Positions 55,399-64,000 of a DNA stretch of 64,000 bases are shown here, piece after piece; within the stretch, counting starts at the first letter, position 1; each line of letters opens with the position of its first letter. A program made the position numbers and the translations under genes. Source of the stretch: Takashimella koratensis (taxonomy: Eukaryota; Basidiomycota; Tremellomycetes; Trichosporonales; Tetragoniomycetaceae). The stretch covers positions 1,488,001-1,552,000 of the forward strand of contig BCKT01000002.1 of NCBI GenBank assembly GCA_003116875.1. The letters run 5' to 3'. The notes beneath the pieces were generated by a model. It was given only the letters and a program-made list of their open reading frames with translations. It searched no databases and was not told the DNA's origin.

Positions 55399-58108
55399 AT
55401 GCCTCCCTCGGCGAAACGTCGACGCGATTCGTCCCCCGACCCGCTCGCGCTTTCAGACGAGCCTACTGCGGTCCCTCCTTCCAGCGCCCGCCGTCCTCTA
55501 TCCACCGTAGGATCCAACCCACACACGCCGTCCGACCGTGTAGTCCACCAAGTAACTGCCGTATCCTCTCCTCGTAGGCCAAAGAATCCTGCCGTCGAGG
55601 TGCTCTCCGCGTCCAAGCGGAAGAGCACGTCAAAGGCCACCGGCTCCAGCCCTTCGTCACGAGACGAAACGCCCGTCCCCGTCGCTGTATCAGCGAAGAA
55701 GGTGACTCCGCTTGCACGCTCTTCTCCCGTAAAGGTTTCGACCGATTCGTCACCTCGTCCACGAAAGGATAGGAGCAAAGCCGAGGGTAGGACGGAGAAC
55801 GACACGACTTCAACGCCTGCGCTGAAATCTACAACGAAGGCAACACCTACTCCGAAAGCTGTGACATCGACGACCAAGCGGTCAGGGAAGACCCTTGCGG
55901 CTGCTCTAGCCGAGTCGAGTCCGTCTCTCACACTTCGCAAGAAGCTCGCCAACACGGCCACCGAGCCCCTCCGGTCATTCGACGACGAGGTCTTCGGATC
56001 GCCTTCGACCTCGCGATCAACACCTGGCAAGGGCCGAGCGGCAGCGGCAACATCATCAGCGGTCGACGGGGTGGACGACGACTTGGGTACTGATGGGATT
56101 ACACGTGAGGCGTTCAGGTCCAACGAGGCATTGAGGAGGCAGCGTGAGGCTCGTAATTTCGTGTACAGGGGTGACGCGAGTGCGCCCAAGCTGACGCGGA
56201 GCGGAAGGGTGATTGGCCGTGGCGCGGCCGAGTCGGAACGCGACGAGTACGGCGGGAGCGTCGGCGCCGGCTCCGAGGACGGACAGGGCGTTGTGGGTGG
56301 GGAAGAAGCCGATGGCGTGAACGGATTGGCGGTGTCCAGGAAGGGAACGGAGGCGCTGGATGCGGTGGCTACGCGAGGGCGAGGGGAGCAGGAAGAGATT
56401 GAGGAGTTACGGAGAGCAGCAGAGAAGAAAGAGGACATACAACCACTCCCACCTGGAGCGAGGCGATACGTGCAGGAGATCTTGTCGACTCTGACCTCGC
56501 AGTCGACGACAACACGGCCTCCGCCTTTCATTGATGAGGAGAAGAACGAAGCGTTGCAGGGTCTGGTGAACCTCCTGCGTGGGACGGTGGAGAGAGGAGA
56601 GGGGAACAGCGCGTTGATCCTTGGAGCTCGCGGTGTTGGCAAGACTAGGGTAAGGTGGACCAGGATTCCGCGTCGTCGTCGTTTCTGCATTGCTAACATG
56701 TGTGTCAGACCATCGCACGCGCACTGGACTTGCTGCCTTCGACTTCAGCAACGGCACCGATCATCGTCCGCCTGTCAGGGTTGGCGCACACCAACGACAG
56801 GCTAGCTATCCGCGAGATGGGTCGACAGATCGCCGACGCCGAGGGGAAGCGGTTGGACGATGTTGAAGATGATGAAGGGGAGGAAGAGGTGACCGAGGAG
56901 TACGCACCCACGACACTGCCCTCTCACTTGCTGGCGTTGCTTACCGCCCCGTCACCACGAGCGATTGTGATCATCATGGAGGAGTTTGACCTATTCACGG
57001 AGCATGCGAGGCAGGCGCTGCTGTATTGTCTCTGTAAGTGTTCATGCTGTAGATTCTGGTTGAAGATTAGCAAGGAATTGACGTGATGCAGTGGACGTGG
57101 TGCAGAGCATCAAGACGGGTCCCGTCGAGACGACTGGTCGTGGCGTGGCTGTCATCGGAGTCACTACGCGAGTGGTGTGTACCAAGCCGTCACATAAGCC
57201 TGCCCGCTGACTATGTTCTCTAGGACGCACTACTACTGCTTGAGAAACGGGTCAAGTCGCGATTCTCTCATCGCATGTGGCGCGTCGTCTCGCCGCTCTC
57301 ACCAGATGGTCCGGGATGGGGGAAGCTTCTCCTGCAGGCGCTGATCCCGTGGGATATCGACAAGGATATTGAGGATCAGGCCGATCGGCAAGTGATGAAG
57401 TGGCAGGGAGATTGGCAGTTTGCCGTGGAGGTGAGTTGCGGCTAGATCCTGGTCGTCTTTGGGCCCTAAGCTGAACCGTGGTCTCAGATGCTGCTGGAGC
57501 AAGAAAAGGTTGTACGAGCGCTCGACCGTCTCTCTGGTTTGACCACCGACGTGCGGATACTGTACAAGCCATTTGTGAGTCGACAACACGCCCAATCATC
57601 AGCAATAGCATATGCTGACTCCCCCTAGATTACACCGGTTGCCTCCGTACTCAGCGGGACAGTCGATTTCATTTCCATCCTACGCGCGACAACTTCCATC
57701 CTTGCGGCTATCGAAGAATCCGGCTGGGGCTTGTCCTACTCTAAACTGCGTGGCCTACCTCAACCTGCTCTGGGCGTTCTGATCATCTCAAAACACTTGG
57801 CGTACGCGGGCAAGGATGACTTCAATTTCGCCATGGTCGAGGACGAGTATGTACGGTTCGCACGCACGAAGCTCGTCGGGAGCGGGAGGGTGAGGTGGCC
57901 AGTTGGTGTACTGAGGAACGCGTATCAGCAGCTGTGTCGTGTGGGACTGCTGGTTCCCGCCTCGACGGCACATGCGCGTCCCCAGTTTGTCAAAGTCCGG
58001 TGTGTGATGAGCCCGCACGAGGTCGTTGCGTACTTCAAGGGCGAAGGGGGGCAGGCACTCGGGCCCGAGCTCGTCAGCTGGGGCAAGATGATGGGTGGGC
58101 ATGCGTGA
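55399..58108 (+). CDS. ORC4: Origin recognition complex subunit 4
   Basis: AAA+ subunit of the complex that marks replication origins and loads MCM. The start at 55399 gives MPPSAKRRRDSSPDP and about 380 disordered, basic Ser/Thr/Pro residues, much longer than in animals. The ATPase core follows: Walker A GARGVGKT (interrupted by an intron just after it), TIARALDLLP, then the Walker B region IVIIMEEFDLF, where Glu stands in place of the usual first Asp of LDEFDLF. VAVIGVTTR is sensor 1. The C-terminal part has RVKSRFSHRMW and a winged-helix region (RWPVGVLRNAYQQLCRVGLL), ending at 58108. About six introns. The basic N-terminal extension may help DNA binding, as seen for some fungal Orc4 proteins; that role is inferred here. 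Confidence 0.92.
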
Positions 58109-58325
58109 GAGCCGGGCTGGTGGATGAAAACATCTGCATAATGACTCCATAACGTCTCGATGATGTCTGCATATATGTATCGCTTCCTTGTGCTGAAGCC
58201 TGTCTCATGATGCCTTACTGCATGTCTCCTCTCCAGGTAATGATATGTCTGCTTCTGCGATGGCAGCCTCTCTACTCCTCACGCTCATGCTCATCACTCT
58301 CTCCGTATCCTAGCCCGTCCTTCCC

Positions 58326-59197
58326 TTACGCTTTGACGGCGTACTGCTCGCGGTACGCCTCGACCTCCTTGAGCTCTTTCTCATACTTGCCCGACTCGCG
58401 GAGGTAAGCGATGATATCAGTGAGCGAGATGATCGGTTCGACAGGGATATTGAACTGCGCTTCGACCTCTTGGATCGAAGACCGACCGTCCGCGCCTTGG
58501 CCGCGCTCTTGCCTGTCAACGAGCTGGACGACACCAACGAGCTGAGCTTCAGGGTGCTGCTTGATGATCTCGATAGCCTCGCGGATCGCAGTGCCGGCAG
58601 TGATGACGTCGTCGATGATCACGACTCGGCCCTTGAGGGGCGCACCGACGAGGCTGCCGCCTTCACCGTGCTGTCGGGGTTCCGGGCAGGAGGAGGAGAG
58701 TAACGTCAGCCCCTGGTCCACGACGTGGCCTCTCATTTGTCACAGTCCCCGACCCTCCAGCCCAGGTCTCTTATCGCCCTTATACATCTACACAGCCACT
58801 CACGTCCTTCTTCTCCTTGCGGTTGTAAGTGTACGCCTTGTTCTTCCCCTCTCGCGAGAGCGCGACGGCAGTGACGGCCGAGAGCGGGATACCTTTGTAC
58901 GCAGGGCCGAAGAGGACGTCAAAGTCCGGGATCCGAGAGTGGGTGAGGATGTGCGCGAACGCGTCGGCGGCTTTGGAGAGAAGGTCGCCAGTGAACAAGC
59001 GGCCAGCGTTGAAGAAGTATGGCGAGACACTGAGGTTGTAGCCCGGTGTCAGTGGATGAGGGATGAGGTGATTTTGATAGCGCCGAGGGAGCTCACCGGC
59101 CAGACTTGAGAGTGAACTCGCCAAAGAGCAGGACGCCGTTGGCGATGGCGCCCTCGATGAATGCGGCCTTGGCCGGGTCAATGGTGCTGGAGCTCAT
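58326..59197 (-). CDS. URA5: Orotate phosphoribosyltransferase
   Basis: Fifth enzyme of pyrimidine synthesis: orotate plus PRPP to orotidine monophosphate. The start at 59197 gives [20 protein letters not shown], then [14 protein letters not shown]. After a short intron, [20 protein letters not shown] and [20 protein letters not shown], then NRKEKKD at the substrate lid. A second intron is followed by [13 protein letters not shown] and the PRPP-binding motif [13 protein letters not shown]. The C-terminus is complete at 58326. About 225 residues, three exons, the standard fungal form. Disruption of this gene is the classic basis of 5-FOA resistance in basidiomycete yeasts. Confidence 0.96.
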
Positions 59198-59413
59198 GTT
59201 GTTGGAGGATGGTAGTGGTAAGTGGTGAGAGATAAAGAGCAGACGGAGGACAGTTGAACAGACCGACCCGACTTTTCATTGGCAAGATTGATGCAGAATA
59301 CGAGTGCTTATGTAATGATTGCTTTTATCCCTATTTACACTAGATTAATGGATGCACATGGAACACACCCGCCGCGATGGTGGGATGCAGAGACAAGATG
59401 CGAGGTACCCCTT

Positions 59414-61580
59414 TTATGGCTTAATCGTCGAGCCGACGACAATGACCTTCTTGACAAGGTACTCGTCAGTGCCCTCGTGGGCACCCTCCTTGCCGTAACC
59501 AGACTCCTTGGTTCCGCCAAAGGGACTAACTCACAGTTAGCTAATCGATCACTTGCAATTTTCTGCCGCCGAATGCAAAACTCACATAACAGCCTGCGAA
59601 ATAGCGCCAGTGTTGGCACCGACCATACCAGTCTCAAGAGCCTCAGCAACGCGCCAGATTCGGTCGACGTCCTTGGAGAAGAAGTAGCCGGCAAGACCGA
59701 CCTCGGTGTCGTTGGCGAGTTTCTGATATCATCTCGTCAGCATTTGCTTCGGGTCTCAGCTCAAGCAGTCACTCACAATGACCTCCTCCTCGGTCTTGAA
59801 TTTGATTAAAGCGGCCAAAGGACCAAAGGTCTCCTCAGCAGAGATAAGCTGGGCACGGTGTCAGCGGCTGAGAGTCGTAAAGACATTGTAGCAACTCACG
59901 CAGTCTCCGGGAACGTTGGTCAAGACAGTGGGCTGGAATGCGGTGAGAGGTCCACGCTGGCCACCAACCAGGATCTTGGCACCCTTGCTAACAGCATCGT
60001 CGATGTGCTTCTTGTCAGCTATTGTAAAACAACCATTGCTCACCTCCTGAACCTTGTCGGATTGACGCATGTGGATGAGGGGGCCGTGGGTGACGCCCTC
60101 ATCGAAGCCCGGGCCAACCTTGAACTGGCCAACCTTGGCAGCGAGGGCCTCCGCAAACTTGTCGTAGATACCCTCCTGGACGTAGATACGGTTGGCGCAG
60201 ACACAAGTCTGACCCGAACCTCGGAACTTGGACGCAATGGTACCGGTAACAGCGGTGTGAATGTCGGCGTCGTCGAAGACGATGAGAGGAGCGTTTCTGT
60301 AGTCGTCAGCGATAAGCTCACGAGCGACTAGACTCACCCTCCAAGCTCCAAGCTCATCTTCTTGAGGGTTCCCGAGGCTTGGCCGGCAAGGATCTTGCCG
60401 ACACGGGTCGAGCCAGTGAAGCTGACCTTCTTGACCTTGGGGTTGGTCGTGAGCTCCTTGCCGATCTCCTGAAGGTTCTTCTCGCAAGTAACGACGTTGA
60501 CAACACCATCGGGGACACCGGCGCGCTTGATAAGCTAAAAAAAAGTCAGTAATACGCTCCAATGGCAGCACTGCAACATACCTCCATAATGGCAATGTTG
60601 GTGTAGGGGGTCTCGGAAGGGACCTTGATGACGGCAGTGCAGCCGGTAGCAAGGACGGGAGCGACCTTGCGGGCAATCATAGCCGCAGGGAAGTTCCAGC
60701 TATCACTGGGTCAGTACATCCCCACCTTTCCTTCCAAGATGACACACTCACGGAACGAGCAAGGCACAGACACCGATCGGCTGCTTGATGACATGGTTAC
60801 GGGTGCCGGGCATGGAGCAAGGGATGATCTCGCCGTACTGCCTGATAGCCTCACCTGCGAACCAGCTGACGTAGCTGGCAGCGTAGTTGGCCTCGGTGAT
60901 CGCGTCCGTCCATGACTTGCCGTTCTCCCAGACGATGAGACGGGCAATATCGTTGACATTCTCCATGAAGAGACGGTGAAGCTCGAGGAGGTAGGTCTGG
61001 CGCTGGGCCGGGGTAGTCTCGCGGAAAGTCTTGAACGTCTCGTATGCGGTGTCAATGGCGCGCTTGGTGTCGTCGACGGTCATCTCGGGGCAGGTGCCAA
61101 TAGATTTGCCGGTAGCCGGGTCTGGAGTTGGGAAAGTGCGTCAACATGAGGGAGTTGTGGGCTGAACGCCATCATGACTCACTGTCAACCTCAAAGGTCG
61201 CGCCATCGGCGGCATCAACGTGCTTGCCGCCGATGATACCGTGCTGCACGAAGAGGGTAGGGTCATCGAGACCGAGCTGGGAGAAAGAAAGAGGTAAGCA
61301 GGAGCCAAACAAATGATACTAGAGGGAGCTGCTGACTCACGGGGTTCTCCTTGGAGATCTTGGTGGGCCAGTTGCTCATGGTGCGGGTCTGGAGGCGGTG
61401 GGCAGAGGCAGGTGGCTGAGAGACGATGCGGTGGGGCCGGCGAGCGGTGGTTGAGGAGATGGAGCGGATGAGAGCTGGAGAAGCAGCGGCGACTGGCTTG
61501 AGAGTGGACTTGAGGGCGGTGGTAGCGATGGCAGAAGAGTGAGAGCGAGAAGAGGAGATGAGAAGAGAAGACATGGACAT
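59414..61580 (-). CDS. Succinate-semialdehyde dehydrogenase, mitochondrial
   Basis: Oxidises succinic semialdehyde to succinate in the GABA shunt. The start at 61580 gives a Ser/Arg/Ala-rich presequence typical of mitochondrial import ([14 protein letters not shown]). Seven or eight introns. Core motifs: [53 protein letters not shown] (cofactor binding), [18 protein letters not shown] with the general-base Glu, [15 protein letters not shown] with the catalytic Cys, [13 protein letters not shown] and [15 protein letters not shown]. The CVC pair matches the redox-switch cysteines of human SSADH and bacterial GabD. About 530 residues, ending TIKP at 59414. Substrate choice is inferred from similarity to GabD/UGA2. 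Confidence 0.92.
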
Positions 61581-62280
61581 GATCCTATTGAGGGAAAAAA
61601 AAGCTGCAGGCGGTTGGTTGGTGGGTAAAGTCTTGTGGAAGATTTAGTCAGGACAAGATGTCGGATGGAAGCGGCGGGATGGAGGTGAAGCGAGAGGGAG
61701 TGCTGCCTTGCGTGGTCTTGAGGAAGGGCGCGGTGGACTGGGGCGAGTGGGTGGTTCTTCGCTTAGATGGTGGATGTCGTTAAAGCGAGCCCGGTGAGGT
61801 TGGGTGGGGTGGGGATGAGAGATGAGGATGATGCTGGCTGGCGGACGGAAGACTTAGCCGTCGCTTGCGGTTGACATCCGGTCGCATATTTAGACTCCAC
61901 CCAAAGGACCTAAGCGAGAGTCACGTGATAAAAGGCAAGGGCTGTCTCCTACGTAATCATTTATAGTTGTTGTTTATGTAATTAACTTAGTCTTGCAAGT
62001 TACGTAACCAAAGGCATACCTTTGGTACCAGTTCCGGCCTTGCCCCGGAATTGCAGGAATGCCCTGCCCACCAGCCAGGATCGCACTCGTCCGAGCCACG
62101 GGGAGTGGATTGATAAGATCGGGCAACAATGACCCTCGGGCACACGCGCTCACTCTGTACACCAAGCTGACACAGCGTTCATTGACCACACCACTCCATA
62201 CCTCCATCCCTGCTCCATCCCCATCAACCCCCCTCGAGCCCTCGATTCCTTTCTCACAGTGACTCGCACTTGCCCCCACC
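61581..62280. promoter_or_regulatory. Divergent intergenic region, SSADH and gamma-glutamyltranspeptidase
   Basis: About 700 nt between divergent start codons; no gene is supported. It should hold both promoters. An AT-rich stretch lies near 61,950-62,000. Confidence 0.5.
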
Positions 62281-64000
62281 ATGGTCTCGAGCAACGACGA
62301 GCGGGAGCCTTTGCTCCCCGTGGCCACAACGAGCAGCTCGTCAAACGGCAACGGCGCCTCGGAATCTGTTCCTTCCTCCAAAGCCTCGTCAACTTTCAAG
62401 AGCGTCTATGAGCAGAGTAAAAGGGTAGTCACCAGTGGCGGTGTGCGAACGTTCACAAGTTACTTTCTGCTACTCGCCCTCGGGTTCGCTGTTGGTGTCG
62501 GCGTCACGCGAGGGTGGGAAAGGTGGCAAGAGACGAAAGATGGCCCGCTTATGGTCCCGCCTGTATGGACACTGCCTCCTGTACGTCCTACATTTTGAGC
62601 GCACATTCGTGTACAGCTTCGTTCATTAACCCATGCAGCCGACGGGTCTTCCACGCAACGATGCGTTCATGTCAAAAGGACAGAATGGTGCCGTCGCGAG
62701 CGAAGACGTGATGTGTTCCAACATGGGATTATCTATCCTGAAAGACCTCAATGGAACCGCCGTCGATGCGGCTATCACGACGACATTGTGTATTGGGCTC
62801 TTGAACGCATTCAGCGCCGGGATCGGTGGAGGTGGCTTTGCGGTTGTCCGCGTGCCCACACCGGGAGATGCCAAGGTGACGGCGATCGACTTTCGCGAGA
62901 TGAGCCCCAAGGCCAGCGAGAAGGATATGTACGGCAGTAAGCGCGCAGGAAGAATGGCTGCACAGGTCGGCGGTCTGGCGATCGCCGTTCCAGGCGAGCT
63001 CCGCGGTCTGGAGGAGGGTGAGTAGCGGGGTCTACTTCGAATTTCAGGCCTTCAGCTGACCAACGGGTAGCATACAAGCTGTACGGGACGATTCCCTGGC
63101 GAGACCTCGTCATGCCCGTCGCTGAACTCGCCAAGGGTTGGCGTGTATCACGTGAATTGGCACGAAGAATCCGTCTTTTCGGTTCATTCATGCTCGACAA
63201 CCCTACATGGGCGGCGGTATATGCGCCCCGTGGGACATTGCTTGTGGAGGGCGAGTGGATCCAGCGCCGCTCGTTTGGGAAGACCTTGGAGAAGATTGCC
63301 AATGCGGGGCCCGGAGTGTTCTATGAGGGTGAGATGGCGGCGACGATTGTGGATTCGATTCAGAAAGCTGGTGGGATTGTCTCTCTCGAGGACGTAAGTA
63401 GTGCGATGAGCGGAGAAGGATAGGATGAGGCTGACGATATGATAGTTGAAAGAGTACGAGGCGAGAGTGTACCCGGCCATTCACCAGACGTACCGTAACC
63501 AGACTCTCTACACGACCGATGCGCCTTCCTCGTGAGTTGGTAAGGGCTTAGATCTGATCATGTTGGGGAAGAAGAAGAAGACGTGCTGAGCCAGATACAG
63601 TGGCGGTATTCTTCTCGGCCTCCTGAACATCCTCGAAACCTATCCATCTCCGGGCGTCAATCACAACCAGAGCGAGGTCGACACCGTGCACCGCTTGATC
63701 GAGGCAATGAAGTTCGCCTTTGGCGCGCGGAGCGAGATCACCGATCCCAAATTTGCGCCCAACGTTACCCGCTTTGCCGATTTCTACAGCAAGGAGTGGG
63801 CCCGTGAGGCGCGCTCTCGTCTGGACGAGGTGAGTCAGGATTTCTTTTCCTTTGAGACTCTTGAGATGCCTGCTTGGGAAGCGAAGTATAGGTCGCTAAT
63901 ACTTTTGAGATATAGACAAAGACCCACGACCTCGATTACTACGGGCTCAAGCACGACATGCCTGCAGATCACGGGACGACTCACCTGAGCATTGTAGACA
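62281..64000 (+). CDS. Gamma-glutamyltranspeptidase, N-terminal part (cut by window edge)
   Basis: Cleaves the gamma-glutamyl bond of glutathione and transfers or hydrolyses it; here a type II membrane protein. The start at 62281 gives a cytosolic head, then a single signal-anchor helix (TSYFLLLALGFAVGVGV). Following exons encode NGAVASEDVMCSNMGLSILK, GTAVDAAITTTLCIGLLNAF, SAGIGGGGFAVVR and TAIDFREMSP, the large-subunit hallmarks, later TDAPSSSGGILLGLLNILE. The last visible exon reads DHGTTHLSIVD, where the first Thr is the expected autoprocessing nucleophile that begins the small subunit. The small subunit lies beyond position 64,000. At least six short introns are visible. Family identity is secure; localisation (vacuole or cell surface) is inferred. 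Confidence 0.93.

Noticed and set aside
1..64000. Transposons, CRISPR arrays, rRNA and tRNA genes
   Set aside because: No transposase, integrase, reverse transcriptase, terminal repeat, CRISPR-like array or cloverleaf pattern was seen by eye. A tRNAscan or repeat search could still find a small element.

Overview
This is a gene-dense, GC-rich stretch of a fungal nuclear genome, almost certainly a basidiomycete and possibly a tremellomycete yeast (the class is inference). The genes are split by many short GT-AG introns of about 45-90 nt, with GTGAGT/GTAAGT donors, CTGAC or CTAAC branch points close to the acceptor, and CAG/TAG acceptors. The conserved gene set includes a Ras/G-alpha-responsive adenylyl cyclase, SET2, ORC4, URA5 and Cdh1. 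No bacterial operon features, rRNA or convincing tRNA genes were seen.

Layout. 0.3-5.5 kb: a NIPA-type Mg2+ transporter (-) diverges from a 3-hydroxyacyl-CoA dehydrogenase (+). 5.6-12.7 kb: five head-to-tail minus-strand copies of an unrecognised protein family, called family A here. A sixth, inverted copy lies at 16.6-17.5 kb, beyond a PIG-X/PBN1 gene and a coiled-coil gene with an HMMR-like C-terminus. 17.7-30 kb: PWP2 (+), SET2 (-) and an ankyrin-DIL domain protein (-). 31-39 kb: adenylyl cyclase (-), followed by about 2.6 kb of upstream DNA without a supported gene. 41.5-46.4 kb: Cdh1/FZR1 (-) and an ALY/Yra1 mRNA-export factor (-).

47-54.7 kb: five tandem plus-strand genes for small secreted eight-cysteine proteins, called family B here. 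They have Kex2-like sites and a conserved basic C-terminal tail. A small cysteine-rich membrane-anchored protein is embedded in the array. 55.4-64 kb: ORC4 (+), URA5 (-), mitochondrial succinate-semialdehyde dehydrogenase (-) and a gamma-glutamyltranspeptidase (+) cut by the window edge.

Most genes are independent housekeeping or signalling loci. The accessory content is the two expanded families. Family A copies share a phase-1 intron at the same place and upstream blocks, and two copies show coding breaks. Family B copies share a three-exon structure, eight cysteines, processing sites and TATA-type promoters. I recognise neither family, so these arrays are the best candidates for undescribed biology.
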